DNA of 64,000 nt from CAVUWL01 sp963787415 (GCA_963787415.1 CAWBCO010000007.1:186001-250000); one strand, 5' to 3'; positions 1 to 8,778 are shown, counted from the first letter of the stretch. Numbers and translations are program-made. Notes: generated by a model from the letters alone, not told the origin.

Positions 1-1124
1 TCGCCGAGGGCGAGCATGACGGCCAATTTCCGATCGACATCTTTCAGACCGGTTCGGGCACCTCCTCCAATATGAACGCCAACGAGGTGATCGCAAATCT
101 GGCCGGCGCCGATGCCCATCCCAATGACCACGTCAATCTGGGACAGTCCTCAAACGACGTCTTTCCCTCAGCCGTGCATCTTGCTGCGCTGGAGGAGGTA
201 ACCCACCATCTGCTGCCGGCGATGGGCACTCTGGAGGCTGCGCTTGAGGAGAAGGCCAAGCGCTTCGCCGAGGTGGTGAAGGCCGGCCGCACCCACCTGA
301 TGGATGCGGTGCCGGTCACCCTCGGCCAGGAGTTCGGCGGCTATGCCGCGCAGATCCGCCTCGGCATCCAGCGGGTGGAGGCGACCCTGCGCCGCGTCGG
401 ACAGATCCCGCTCGGGGGCACCGCGACTGGGACCGGACTCAACACCCATCCCGAGTTTGCGGCAAGGGTGCGCGAGAAGCTCTCCGCGCAAACCGGCCTG
501 GCGATCTCTGAGCCGCTGGATCGCTTTGAGGCTCAGGCAAATCGCGATGCCCTGGTCGAGCTCTCCGGGGCGCTCAAGGTCTACGCGATCTCGCTCAACA
601 AGATCGCCAACGACCTCGCGCTAATGGGCTCGGGCCCAAGGGCCGGACTCGCCGAGTTGAGACTTCCAGAGTTGCAGAAGGGTTCCTCGATCATGCCCGG
701 CAAGGTCAACCCGGTGATCCCCGAGGTGGTGATACAGGTCGCCGGTCAGGTGATCGGCAACGACGCCGCGATCACGATCGGCGGCAGCCAGGGCCAGTTT
801 GAGCTCAACGTCCGGGTGCCGCTGATCGCCCGCAATCTGCTCGACTCGATCAAGCTGCTGACCTCCGCCTCGCGTCTGCTTGGGGAGAAATGCGTGGCCG
901 GGTTGGAGGCCAACGAGGAGATGACCACGCGCCACGCCGAGGCCACCCTGGCAACGGCTACCGCGCTCAACCCCCACATCGGCTATGACCGCGCCGCCGA
1001 CATCGTCAAGGCCGCCGCCGAGTCAGGCCGCTCCCTGCGTGAGGTGGCGCTGGAGCAGGGCGTCGAGCCGGCGATTCTCGAGCAGGCCCTGGACCACCGC
1101 CGCATGGCGCGCCCTCACCAGTAG
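1..1124 (+). CDS. fumC: Fumarate hydratase class II, 5' truncated by window start
   Basis: Class II fumarase interconverts fumarate and malate in the cytosolic TCA cycle as a homotetramer. The reading frame is already open at base 3, so the N-terminus lies outside the window. The visible part begins just before the substrate-binding segment GSGTSSNMNANEV, continues with HPNDHVNLGQSSND, and carries the superfamily signature GSSIMPGKVNP near visible residue 230, whose mobile loop supplies the catalytic serine. It ends in the usual small C-terminal domain. It converges on the pentapeptide-repeat gene 190 bp away. Aspartase and argininosuccinate lyase share the fold, but the NANEV and SSNDVFP context fits fumarase best. 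The 5' truncation is only the window edge. Confidence 0.95.
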   Translation, partial: AEGEHDGQFPIDIFQTGSGTSSNMNANEVIANLAGADAHPNDHVNLGQSSNDVFPSAVHLAALEEVTHHLLPAMGTLEAALEEKAKRFAEVVKAGRTHLMDAVPVTLGQEFGGYAAQIRLGIQRVEATLRRVGQIPLGGTATGTGLNTHPEFAARVREKLSAQTGLAISEPLDRFEAQANRDALVELSGALKVYAISLNKIANDLALMGSGPRAGLAELRLPELQKGSSIMPGKVNPVIPEVVIQVAGQVIGNDAAITIGGSQGQFELNVRVPLIARNLLDSIKLLTSASRLLGEKCVAGLEANEEMTTRHAEATLATATALNPHIGYDRAADIVKAAAESGRSLREVALEQGVEPAILEQALDHRRMARPHQ

Positions 1125-1254
1125 CCCGCTGCCCGACCAATCCGCCTCGCTCATCTCGGCAAAGTCTCTTGGGTGGAGATCCTCGGTCGAGAGCTATACC
1201 CCCAGTCCCGGCAACGTTGTTGAAAGCGCCTTTGAGTGAAGCACGGCTCCTTGC

Positions 1255-1277
1255 GGCGCCGGCGAGGGCGCGGCGCC
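1255..1277. terminator. GC-rich hairpin between convergent genes
   Basis: A perfect 7-bp stem (GGCGCCG/CGGCGCC) with a 9-nt loop lies between the ends of fumC and the convergent pentapeptide-repeat gene. No T-tract follows, so it is only a candidate bidirectional terminator. Confidence 0.3.
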
Positions 1278-1314
1278 CGGACCCGGCGGTTAATCCAGAT
1301 CCGTAAATCGGACC

Positions 1315-1995
1315 CTAGGCTTCCTCAACCGCGATTCCGAGCTCGTGCGCGATCGAGCGCGACAGCTCCATCAGCTGCAGGGAGTCGATCGTGGCGCCCC
1401 CTAAGCCGAGGACCGATCCGGCCAAAGACAGCTCGGAGCCGCGTAGGTCGACGTGGGCGAGCTCGGCCTTGGTAAAGTCGGCTCCCCCGAGCTGGCAGCC
1501 GGAGAAGCGGGTGGCGTATATCCGCGCGCCCTGGAAATCGGCCTTGATCAGCACGCAGTCCTCGAAGGTCACGTGCTCGATGGTGCAGTGGCGGAAGTTG
1601 GCGTAGTCAAGCTTGCATCCCTCAAAGCGGACCTCTTCGATCCGGGCTTCGCCCAGGTTCAGACCAGTCATACGGGCCTCCTGAAAGGCAGCGCTCCGCA
1701 GCTTGGCGCCGCCCCAGTCGCCGTTTGCGGCGCTCACCCGCTCGCCCCTGACGTCGACCAGCTGGAGACCTCGAAGCCGGGAGTTCTCCAGGTCCACTTC
1801 CTTGAGGTGCACCCGCTCCAAGCGCCCCGAGCCAGCGTCCGCGCCGTTTAGGGCCGAGGACGCAAGCCGCACACCTTCCAATTCGAACTGCGCTGAGAGC
1901 TCGCTGACCTCGATGTCCTCGAGCGCCTCGGGGGCCAGATCCCCAGGCAGCGTCGCGCCGATCACGGACGGGTCGGGCCGTTTTGAGCGCGCCAT
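1315..1995 (-). CDS. Pentapeptide-repeat protein
   Basis: The 226-residue product has a short N-terminal segment and then degenerate A(D/N)LXX-type repeats from about residue 45 to 200, for example LDYANFRHC, IKADFQGAR and GGADFTKAEL. Such repeats fold as a right-handed quadrilateral beta-helix. Their functions vary, including DNA-gyrase protection in the Qnr/MfpA group, and nothing here fixes the role. The ATG at 1995 was chosen because upstream codons in this frame run into the inserted IS element, whose 8-bp target duplication ends 4 nt before this ATG. Before insertion the gene would have started about 27 nt after the stop of the aldehyde dehydrogenase gene, so it was probably the last gene of that operon. 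The IS now separates it from that upstream gene. Confidence 0.8.
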   Translation of the reverse strand: MARSKRPDPSVIGATLPGDLAPEALEDIEVSELSAQFELEGVRLASSALNGADAGSGRLERVHLKEVDLENSRLRGLQLVDVRGERVSAANGDWGGAKLRSAAFQEARMTGLNLGEARIEEVRFEGCKLDYANFRHCTIEHVTFEDCVLIKADFQGARIYATRFSGCQLGGADFTKAELAHVDLRGSELSLAGSVLGLGGATIDSLQLMELSRSIAHELGIAVEEA

Positions 1996-1999
1996 CTCA

Positions 2000-2007
2000 A
2001 GCAGGCT
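2000..2007. repeat. Left 8-bp target-site duplication of the IS
   Basis: AGCAGGCT directly flanks the left terminal repeat and is repeated exactly at 3016-3023. Eight-bp duplications are typical of the IS1595 family. Confidence 0.9.
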
Positions 2008-2028
2008 AGTGCGTACCGGGTTAGCTCC
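2008..2028. repeat. IS left terminal inverted repeat
   Basis: The 21-bp end begins AGTGCGTACCGGG and is the exact reverse complement of 2995-3015. Confidence 0.92.
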
Positions 2029-2055
2029 ATCTGACGCCTGTCGTAGCTTGCGGGC

Positions 2056-2986
2056 GTGTCTCGCCCTGACTTCCCCGTGACGATCTTGGAGTTTCAGGGT
2101 CGGTTCGGCACCGAGGAGGCGTGCCGGGAGTACCTGTTCGCCTCGCGCTGGCCGGGCGGTTTCGTCTGCCCGCGCTGTGGTGGTTACGAGGTAGGCGAGG
2201 AGACCCGCCGACACCTGTGGGTCTGCATCGCCTGCGCCTACCAGACGTCGATCACTGCGGGGACGGTTATGGACGGTTATGCACAAGACGCACCTGCCAC
2301 TGCGCACCTGGTTTTGGGCTGCCTACCTTGTCGCGACCTTCCAGCCCGGGATCAGCGCCAAGCAGCTGCAGCGCCAGCTCGGGCTCGGCTGTCATGAGAC
2401 GGCGTGGGCGATGCTGCACAAGCTACGGGCGGCGATGGTCGCCCCCAGCCGCGAGCTGCTCAAGGGCGAGGTCGAGATCGATGAGTTCTTCCTCGGTGGC
2501 TACGAGGAAGGCCTTAAGGGCGGCCGCCAGCACGGCAAGAAGGTGCTCTGCGGCGCCGCGGTCGAGGTTCGCGGGCAGGGATCTGGACGTCTTCGCCTCC
2601 AGACTCTGGAGAACTCGAAGGCGAAGACGCTTGACGCGTTCACGAAGGCAACGACGGCTCGGGGCGCGATCGTCCACACTGACGGGCTGCCCTCCTACAA
2701 CGGCCTCATGGAACTCGGCTATGACCACCGACCGCGCAAGGTCGCGAGCGTCGGCGAAGAAGAGAAGCTGCTGCCGCGAGTGCACCGCGCGATATCGAAC
2801 CTAAAGGCATGGATGCACGGCACACATCGCAGCGTCTCGCCGGAGCACATGCAGGTTTACCTCGACGAGTTCGTCTTCCGCCATAACCGACGCGGCACGC
2901 CGATGGCGAGCTTCCAGACACTTCTCGGGCTGGGCCTCGCCCATGAGCCGGTGACTTACCGCGAGATCATCGATCGGGCTGCCTGA
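2056..2986 (+). pseudogene. IS1595-type transposase, frameshifted by a 10-bp duplication
   Basis: The first part (GTG at 2056) has a zinc ribbon with CPRCGG and CIAC cysteine pairs, which in this family aids DNA binding. It is in frame until the TAGTVM motif near 2270. There GGACGGTTAT occurs twice in tandem (2261-2280). Removing one copy restores a continuous protein of about 306 residues reading TAGTVMHKTHLPLR. The downstream part contains the DDE-like catalytic core: EIDEFFLGG, VHTDGLPSY and the HRAISNLKAWM segment that carries the N of the DDNK/E variant. An ATG at 2279 could start the downstream part alone, but it would lack the zinc ribbon. No slippery heptamer was seen, so programmed frameshifting looks unlikely. 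Confidence 0.88.
2261..2280. repeat. 10-bp tandem duplication inside the transposase
   Basis: GGACGGTTAT is repeated exactly twice with no spacer. Deleting one copy fuses the two transposase frames into one, so this is the inactivating mutation. Confidence 0.92.
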
Positions 2987-2994
2987 GGGCGTTT

Positions 2995-3015
2995 GGAGCT
3001 AACCCGGTACGCACT
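2995..3015. repeat. IS right terminal inverted repeat
   Basis: The 21-bp sequence begins GGAGCTAACCCGG and is the exact reverse complement of 2008-2028. Confidence 0.92.
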
Positions 3016-3023
3016 AGCAGGCT
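3016..3023. repeat. Right 8-bp target-site duplication of the IS
   Basis: AGCAGGCT follows the right terminal repeat and matches 2000-2007 exactly. Confidence 0.9.
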
Positions 3024-3029
3024 AGGGGT

Positions 3030-4475
3030 TCAGCCCTGCAGGGTTAGGAAGCGCTCCTCGGTCAGCTCGATGACCGCGAAGGAGGGACCCTCGCGGGTGT
3101 TGCCGGAGTCCTTGACGCCGCCGTAGGGCTGCTGGTCAGCGCGGAAGGTTGGCACCTCGTTGATCAGGACACCGCCGAACTCCAGGGTGCGGCCGGCCTC
3201 CAGGCCGCGGCCGATGTCGCGGGTGAAGACGCCTGCCTGGAGGCCGAACTTGGAGTCGTTGGCCATCTCCAGGGCTTCCCCGAACTCGGCGTAGGTATCG
3301 ATCGTCGCCACCGGGCCGAAGATCTCCTCGCGCCAAACCTTGGCGCTCCGCGGAGCCGCGCCAAGCAGGGTCGGAGCGAGGCAGCGGCCCTCATCGACCA
3401 GCTCGCCGCCACTGAGCAGCTCGGCGCCATCATCGAGGGCCTGATCGATCCAGGCCTTGACCCGATCGCGGTCAGCGCGGGTGATCAGCGGTCCGACATC
3501 GGTCTCGGGGTCAAGCGGATCGCCGACCCGCAGCGCCTCGACGTTGGAGATCAGCCGCGCGCTAAAGGCGTCGGCAACGTCCTCGTGGACCAGGATCCGC
3601 TGGATCGAGATGCAGCTCTGCCCGGCATGGGAGAAGGCATGGATCTTCGCCCGGTCGGCGGCGGTCTCCCAGTCCCCATCGGAGTTGACTATCAGCGGGG
3701 CGTTGGAGCCGAGCTCAAGATTCACCTTCTTGTGGGGAACCTTGCTGCGAATCCCCCAACCGACCTTCGAGGAGCCGGTGAATGTGAGCGCCTTGGTCAG
3801 CGGGTGCTCGACGATCGCATTGCCGACCGCCGAGCCGGGGCCGGGGACGACGCTCAGCCAACCCTCCGGCAGGCCCGCTTCGATCAGAATCCTCGCCAAC
3901 TTCAGCGCCGAGATCGGGGTCTGGCCAGCTGGCTTGAGCACGATCGCATTACCAGCGGCGATCGCGGGGCCGAGCTTGTGGGCAACCAGGTTGAGAGGAA
4001 AGTTGAAGGGGCTGATCGCACCGACCACCCCGTAGGGCACCCGCAGCATGACCCCGAGCTTGCCGACGCCGGCGACAGAGGCGTCCATCGGAACCGTGGC
4101 GCCGGTCAGCTTGCGCGCCTCCACCGAGGAGAAGGTGAGCGTGTCCACACAGCGTTCGGCCTCCACCCGGGCGGTCTTCAGCGGCTTGCCCGCCTCCGCG
4201 CATATCGTCAACGCCAGGTCATCGACTTGCTCAGCGACCAGCTCCGCGGCCCGATCGAGAACCGCGGCGCGCGCATGCTGGGGAAAGTCGGCGCTCTCAA
4301 AGGCCTCCTGCGCGCAGCGGGCGGCGCGGTCAACGATCGCCTCATCGCCCTGGGCCACCCGCCCCACCACGCTCTCGTCATAGGGGCTGCGGACCTCGCT
4401 CCACTCCCCGGTCGACAGCCACTCTCCGGCCGCCAAAAGCTTGTGATCAAGCGCCTGCGAAGTTTGCGTCGCCAT
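3030..4475 (-). CDS. Aldehyde dehydrogenase family protein
   Basis: NAD(P)-dependent oxidation of an aldehyde to an acid; the substrate cannot be read from the sequence. The 481 residues match the usual length. SPFNFPLNLVAHKLGPA lies near residue 155, followed by the nucleotide-binding FTGSSKVG. The general base lies in LELGSNAPLIV, where the common ELGG reads ELGS. The catalytic cysteine is in HAGQSCISIQR, and EEIFGPV and KDSGNTREGP come toward the end. The ISIQR context resembles the lactaldehyde/phosphonoacetaldehyde and glyceraldehyde-3-phosphate-type branch more than betaine-aldehyde enzymes. The gene follows the CrtC-like gene by 145 bp and formerly led directly into the pentapeptide-repeat gene. 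Confidence 0.9.
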   Translation of the reverse strand: MATQTSQALDHKLLAAGEWLSTGEWSEVRSPYDESVVGRVAQGDEAIVDRAARCAQEAFESADFPQHARAAVLDRAAELVAEQVDDLALTICAEAGKPLKTARVEAERCVDTLTFSSVEARKLTGATVPMDASVAGVGKLGVMLRVPYGVVGAISPFNFPLNLVAHKLGPAIAAGNAIVLKPAGQTPISALKLARILIEAGLPEGWLSVVPGPGSAVGNAIVEHPLTKALTFTGSSKVGWGIRSKVPHKKVNLELGSNAPLIVNSDGDWETAADRAKIHAFSHAGQSCISIQRILVHEDVADAFSARLISNVEALRVGDPLDPETDVGPLITRADRDRVKAWIDQALDDGAELLSGGELVDEGRCLAPTLLGAAPRSAKVWREEIFGPVATIDTYAEFGEALEMANDSKFGLQAGVFTRDIGRGLEAGRTLEFGGVLINEVPTFRADQQPYGGVKDSGNTREGPSFAVIELTEERFLTLQG

Positions 4476-4620
4476 CGGGTCCCTTCTCTCGTTCGTCGGT
4501 TCAGACTAGTGCAGACCTTTGCCAGATACCCCGAATGAACTGACCGAGACCTGTCAGGGGAGATCCAAAACGCGAGCCAGGCGGCGATCGCCACCGCGTC
4601 TCAGTGAGCCGGCCCAATCC

Positions 4621-5610
4621 TCAGCCATCGGGATAGGGCTCGATCGGAATTCCGTGATCGGTCTCCCGCATTCCCAGCTCATAGGCAGCGCCCGCCGCCA
4701 GCGAGAGGTGCCGTGAACGGTTGCTCGGACCCTCGATCACCAGCTCCAAATCGGCGGCTGAGCAATTGATCGTGTTGTGCCGGGGACCCTCAGGGTCGGC
4801 GTAGATCCAGCCGACGAAGTCCTTCTTGGGGGCTGAGACCTGGCCGCGGATGAGGATCTCCTTCCCGCGAAGAACAAACGAACAGGAGCCCGCTGACTCC
4901 TTGATCGAGGCGGAGCGAACGAAACGAAAACCGCCGAGGCGATGGGCCTCTCCTTCGAGCATCAGCATCCCCGAGGCGATCCATGGCGTTGTCCAGGGCC
5001 CAATCCTGACTCGGGCGGCGCCCGCGTCGAAGTAGGTATCGCCGGAGTCGGGGAAACCACTGCCCTCGAGCCAGACCCAGCGCTCGGCATGCTCGGTTCC
5101 CCAGTTGTGGCCGACCATTCCCGGCCAACGGCGGATCTCCACCGCCTCCCCCTCGATTGTCAGCTGACCGTCAAAGAGGGCATTTGGGAATGGGGCTATG
5201 AACTTGGTCCGGGGGAGCGGTGCTCGGTAGAGCCAATCGGCGGGAAGGTATCTGCAGGGGCTTGCGTCTCCCGCAAAGGTCAGATCCCAGGAGGCGCTCA
5301 AGGCCTCGGTATCGACCGCCCCCCGGGCACGACCCGGTCCAAGCTCGGCTCGCTCGACCCGGATCCAGGAATCGGCGGGGGCCGAGAGCTCGGCTGTCGG
5401 CACGCTCACCTTGGTCGCGCGCGGTCCCTCCGCATTGCGGTCAAAGAGCACGAACCAGATCGCTGCGCTGGGCTCCTCATCGGGGCGCTTGTGGACGGTG
5501 TGGCGAATCCAGATTGCCTGGCCTCCACCGGGACGAGAGGCCTTGATATAGAAGCTCTCATAGTGGCCAGATTTAGCAGCGACCTGCGGAAACCGCGCCC
5601 CTTGGTCCAT
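4621..5610 (-). CDS. CrtC/AttH-like lipocalin-fold protein (putative)
   Basis: The 329-residue protein has no signal peptide. The segment WPGMVGHNWGTEHAERWVWLEG (given here in pieces: WPGMVGHNWG, then EHAERWVWLEG) near residues 162-184 resembles the HxWG block of the hydroxyneurosporene-synthase/AttH lipocalin-like superfamily, and the N-terminal ESFYIKA and AIWIRHT segments fit its first half. Members hydrate carotenoids or bind lipids, and no specific substrate can be assigned. It begins 2 bp after the ychF stop, so it is cotranscribed with ychF and the PAP2 gene. A lipid-related role would fit the PAP2 neighbour, but this is inference. Confidence 0.55.
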   Translation of the reverse strand: MDQGARFPQVAAKSGHYESFYIKASRPGGGQAIWIRHTVHKRPDEEPSAAIWFVLFDRNAEGPRATKVSVPTAELSAPADSWIRVERAELGPGRARGAVDTEALSASWDLTFAGDASPCRYLPADWLYRAPLPRTKFIAPFPNALFDGQLTIEGEAVEIRRWPGMVGHNWGTEHAERWVWLEGSGFPDSGDTYFDAGAARVRIGPWTTPWIASGMLMLEGEAHRLGGFRFVRSASIKESAGSCSFVLRGKEILIRGQVSAPKKDFVGWIYADPEGPRHNTINCSAADLELVIEGPSNRSRHLSLAAGAAYELGMRETDHGIPIEPYPDG

Positions 5611-5612
5611 CC

Positions 5613-6686
5613 CTAGACCTTAATCGTCACCACGTCACCGTCTCGGACGAGGTAGTTGCGACCCTCAATCCGAAGCAGCCCCTTCTCGCGCGCCTGCGCA
5701 TAGCCACCGCAGCGGACCAGCTCCTCCCAGCCGATCGCCTCGGCTTTGATGAACGCTTCCTGGATCTCGGTGTGGATCGTGCCCGCCGCCTCCAGGGCAC
5801 TGGCACCACGGCGAAGGGGGCGGGCGACCGCCTCGGTGTCCTCCCCGGCGGTGAAGAAGGTGATCAGTTCCAAAAGGTCATAGGCAGAGCGGATCAGACG
5901 CGCGAGGCCGGAGCTCTCGACCCCGTAGGACTCGCGCATTTCCTCGGCTTCGGTTGAATCCAGCTCGGCCAGCTCGGCCTCGATCCTGGCGCTGACCCCG
6001 ACCACGGCGGCGCCCGCCGTGGCGGCATGGGCAAGCACTGCGGCCGGCGCCTCGATCTCGTCCTCATCAACATTGGCGACGTAGAGGACCGGCTTGGAGG
6101 TCAGCGCCCCGAGCAGTCGCGCCGCGGCGGGCGCGGCGTCGGGAATCGGGACCGACCGAGCCGGGCGCCCTCCAGCGATCGCCTCGCGCACGGCCTCCAG
6201 CCAGCCCAGCTCCGCGATCGCCTCGGCCTCTCCTGACTTGGCCTGCTTGCCGACTCGGTCCAAGCGTCGCTCGACCTGCTCGAAGTCCGCCAGCAGCAGC
6301 TCGGTCTCGATCGTCTCGATGTCGGCGAGCGGGTCGATCCGGCCATCGGGGTGCGGCACTCCGGACTCCTCGTGGCAACGCACGACGTGGCAAATCGCGT
6401 CGGTCTCGCGAATCGAGGCGAGGAACTTGTTCCCCAGTCCCTCCCCCTCTGAAGCCCCCTTGACCAGGCCGGCGATGTCATGAAAGGAGATCGTCGCGGG
6501 CACCAACTCCGAGCTGTGCAGGGTTTCAGCCACCCGCTCCAGGCGTTGATCGGGCACCTGGGTGACGGCGACGTTGGGCTCGATTGTCGTAAACGGGTAA
6601 TCCCCGGTCTGCGCTCCGCCCTTTGTCAGCGCGTTGAAAAGCGTCGACTTGCCGGCGTTGGGCAGTCCGATTATCGCCACCTTCAT
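5613..6686 (-). CDS. ychF: YchF/Ola1-family ribosome-associated ATPase
   Basis: YchF is an Obg-family P-loop NTPase that prefers ATP, binds ribosomes and is linked to stress responses and translation initiation. The 357 residues match the family. The P-loop GLPNAGKSTLFN begins at residue 7, FTTIEPNVAV is the switch I region, and the G3 motif is DIAGLVKGA. NVDEDE stands in place of the NKxD guanine-recognition motif, which agrees with relaxed base specificity. A coiled region follows, and the C-terminal TGS domain ends GLLRIEGRNYLVRDGDVV. Its start overlaps the end of the PAP2 gene by 4 nt (ATGA). Confidence 0.96.
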   Translation of the reverse strand: MKVAIIGLPNAGKSTLFNALTKGGAQTGDYPFTTIEPNVAVTQVPDQRLERVAETLHSSELVPATISFHDIAGLVKGASEGEGLGNKFLASIRETDAICHVVRCHEESGVPHPDGRIDPLADIETIETELLLADFEQVERRLDRVGKQAKSGEAEAIAELGWLEAVREAIAGGRPARSVPIPDAAPAAARLLGALTSKPVLYVANVDEDEIEAPAAVLAHAATAGAAVVGVSARIEAELAELDSTEAEEMRESYGVESSGLARLIRSAYDLLELITFFTAGEDTEAVARPLRRGASALEAAGTIHTEIQEAFIKAEAIGWEELVRCGGYAQAREKGLLRIEGRNYLVRDGDVVTIKV

Positions 6687-7177
6687 AGCGAGAGGGGTAC
6701 GATCAGGCCGAGGGCGACGCCAAGCAGGGCGCCGATCAGGACATCGGAGGGGTAGTGCATCCCCAGGTAGGGGCGGCCGAGCGAGATCACCAGGGCAACG
6801 AGGAGTGCCGAGGCGGTGGCCGGATCGACCCGGACCATCGCCGTCGCCACGGCGAAGGAGGAGGCGGCGTGGGCCGAGGGAAAGCTGAGCGAGCTGGGGG
6901 CGCCGCTGAGTGGGGGCAATCCCTGAAGCAGCGGACGGGGTCGCTTGACCAAGAGCTTGACCCCATAGTTGAGACAGATCGTGAGCGGTCCGAGGGCGGC
7001 ACAGATCAACCAGGATTCCCTCCGCGAGGGATCGATCAAGGCGAGCGTGACCCCAAGCACGACCCAGACCACAGCGTTATTGGCGGCCTTGCCCAGCGCC
7101 CTGGCAGCGGACTCCAGCCCTGGGGTGTGCCCACGGGTGCGCATCAGTTCCAACAATCTGAGATCAGCCTTGCGCAT
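6683..7177 (-). CDS. PAP2-family membrane phosphatase
   Basis: The 164-residue integral membrane protein has about four to five hydrophobic helices. The three acid-phosphatase motifs are present: KLLVKRPRP (C1), PSAHAAS (C2, with A for the usual G) and GRPYLGMHYPSD (C3, with catalytic His). This family dephosphorylates undecaprenyl-pyrophosphate, phosphatidate or similar lipid phosphates on the outer face of the membrane. Which of these applies is not evident. It is the first gene of the minus-strand operon with ychF, and is divergent from the BtrH-like gene with 38 bp between them. Confidence 0.87.
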   Translation of the reverse strand: MRKADLRLLELMRTRGHTPGLESAARALGKAANNAVVWVVLGVTLALIDPSRRESWLICAALGPLTICLNYGVKLLVKRPRPLLQGLPPLSGAPSSLSFPSAHAASSFAVATAMVRVDPATASALLVALVISLGRPYLGMHYPSDVLIGALLGVALGLIVPLSL

Positions 7178-7215
7178 CGGCGCCGCAGGATAAGCCGCTC
7201 AGTCAGTATCCGCTT

Positions 7216-8184
7216 ATGCCCTCTGTTCCCGGCTACATCCACACCCCCGGCCAACACTGCGGTTCGACCGCCCTGCGCAACTTGCTCGCCTTCCACGGAG
7301 TCCAGCTCAGCGAGGAGGCCGCTTTCGGACTGGGGGCCGGAGCCTGCTTTTACTACGTCGCTCTCGAGCAGGCCTCTCCCAGCCGCTGGTTTAACGGGCG
7401 CACGGCGCGCCTGGAGGAGAACTTCACCGAGCTGACCGGCGCCGGACTGGCGCTGCGCACCTTCGAGCAGGGCGAGGCCGCAGCCTGGGCGGCGACCGAG
7501 GCGGAGATCTTGGCTGGCAACCCGGTGCTCTTGCTCACCGACCTCTTCTACCTTGACCACTACGGCAGCTCGGCCCACTTCCCCGGCCATGCGGTGATCA
7601 TCGCCGGCTATGACGATGAGTGCGCCTTCCTCTCAGACACGGGTTTTCCCGATCTCCAAACGACCCGATTGGAGAACCTCGACCGGGCCCGTCACGGCAC
7701 CCACCCTGCCTACCCGCTGCAGGGACACATGTTCACCGTCGCTGAGCCTCCCGACCCCGCCTCGCTGGATCAGGCGGTCCCTCGAGCGATCGAATTTGGG
7801 GCCCGAGAAATGCTCGAACCTGCTTTCGGCGAGCTGGCCGGCATGCCGGCGCTGTGGCGCTTTGCCGCCGAGGTGGGCGAGTGGCCGGAGCGAGCTGAGG
7901 ATTGGCGCTGGTGTGCTCGTTTTGGCTATCAGGTGATCGAGCGCCGGGGCACCGGTGGCGGCGCCTTTCGGCTGATCTATTCCCGCTTCCTTGAGGAGTT
8001 CAACCGTCCCGAGGCCGCCCTCGCCGCCCGGGCGGGCGACTGCTGGAGGCAGCTGGCCAGCGCATTTCGGATTGCCAGTGAATGCGAGGTTCCCAAGCCG
8101 GCGCTGTGGCGGGAGATCGAGGCAGCGGCAAAGCGCGTCGCCGAGGCCGAGGATCGACTCTGGACCTCGCTCCTACCCTCCTAG
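7216..8184 (+). CDS. BtrH N-terminal / DUF4872 domain protein
   Basis: The 322-residue protein opens with HTPGQHCGSTALRNLLAFHG, the cysteine-containing motif of the butirosin biosynthesis protein H N-terminal domain, followed by FGLGAGACFYY. In BtrH this papain-like fold transfers an acyl group from an acyl carrier protein to an aminoglycoside. The His/Asp-type partner region is HFPGHAVIIAGYDDE near residue 125. The C-terminal half, roughly residues 170-320, fits the DUF4872 helical region found with this domain. No carrier protein or antibiotic cluster is nearby, so the natural acceptor is unknown. The gene stands alone on the plus strand between two minus-strand operons. Confidence 0.75.
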   Translation: MPSVPGYIHTPGQHCGSTALRNLLAFHGVQLSEEAAFGLGAGACFYYVALEQASPSRWFNGRTARLEENFTELTGAGLALRTFEQGEAAAWAATEAEILAGNPVLLLTDLFYLDHYGSSAHFPGHAVIIAGYDDECAFLSDTGFPDLQTTRLENLDRARHGTHPAYPLQGHMFTVAEPPDPASLDQAVPRAIEFGAREMLEPAFGELAGMPALWRFAAEVGEWPERAEDWRWCARFGYQVIERRGTGGGAFRLIYSRFLEEFNRPEAALAARAGDCWRQLASAFRIASECEVPKPALWREIEAAAKRVAEAEDRLWTSLLPS

Positions 8185-8208
8185 ACGCTATGGCCTGGGC
8201 CCGAATCC

Positions 8209-8778
8209 TCAGGCTGGAATGAGGCGGGCAAAGTAGCCAAGCCGAATGCCGCGCCATTCCTGCAGGTTGAGCCCGACGCTTGAGGCCTCACGAATGAGGT
8301 TCCCCAGGCTGGTGAAGTGGGGGTCGCCGAAGAGCTCGCCAACGACAAGACGCCCACCGGGCCGAAGGACGCGGCGGATCTCTGCCAGGGCGGCAGCGCG
8401 GTCTGGAATCTCACCGAGGACGGCGGTTAAGACGACGGCGTCGATCGTCTCTGAGGCATAGGGCAAGGCGGTGGCATCGCCGCGGGTGGGGGTCAGATTG
8501 TCGATCGCCCGCTCGCTGGCGCGCGCCATCGTGTGGTCAAGAAACTTCTGCTGCAGGTCATAGATCTCAACCCTGCCCTCGGGACCGACCCACTCGGCGA
8601 TATCGAGGGTGTAATAACCGCTGCCCGGCCCGATCTCCAAGAGGCGCTCGCCGTGCAGCGCTCGCAAGACCCGGGCGAGGCGAGTGCGGGTGATGATCGG
8701 GCGCGGGGCTTGAACCCAGAAGCGCTGCCCGTAGGGGCACGCAGATGGGTTCCGGCGCCACCAGATCGCCGCCGCCAA
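8209..8778 (-). CDS. Class I SAM-dependent methyltransferase
   Basis: The SAM-binding motif LLEIGPGSGYYTLDIA (residues about 45-60), the acidic motif II VEIYDLQQ, GDATALPYASETIDAVVL, and the motif ending EIRRVLRPGGRLVVGE define a UbiE/Methyltransf_11-type enzyme. The substrate is unknown. A TTG at 8778 is the only conventional start in frame after the stop of the preceding gene at 8851. The upstream codons encode an Ala/Leu-rich hydrophobic stretch, so translation may really begin earlier at a non-standard codon, giving an N-terminal membrane anchor. It is the last gene of the minus-strand rarA-to-methyltransferase cluster. Confidence 0.82.
   Translation of the reverse strand: MAAAIWWRRNPSACPYGQRFWVQAPRPIITRTRLARVLRALHGERLLEIGPGSGYYTLDIAEWVGPEGRVEIYDLQQKFLDHTMARASERAIDNLTPTRGDATALPYASETIDAVVLTAVLGEIPDRAAALAEIRRVLRPGGRLVVGELFGDPHFTSLGNLIREASSVGLNLQEWRGIRLGYFARLIPA

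Larger units (their letters stand above)
2008..3015 (+). mobile_element. IS1595-family insertion sequence, 1008 bp
   Basis: The element is bounded by perfect 21-bp terminal inverted repeats (2008-2028 and 2995-3015) and an exact 8-bp target duplication, so both ends are certain. It carries one transposase gene with an N-terminal zinc ribbon and a DDE-type catalytic domain, the IS1595 layout. It inserted 4 bp ahead of the start codon of the pentapeptide-repeat gene and separates it from the aldehyde dehydrogenase gene. The undamaged ends and duplication point to a fairly recent insertion, but the transposase frame is broken by a 10-bp tandem duplication, so this copy probably cannot move itself. 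Confidence 0.93.
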
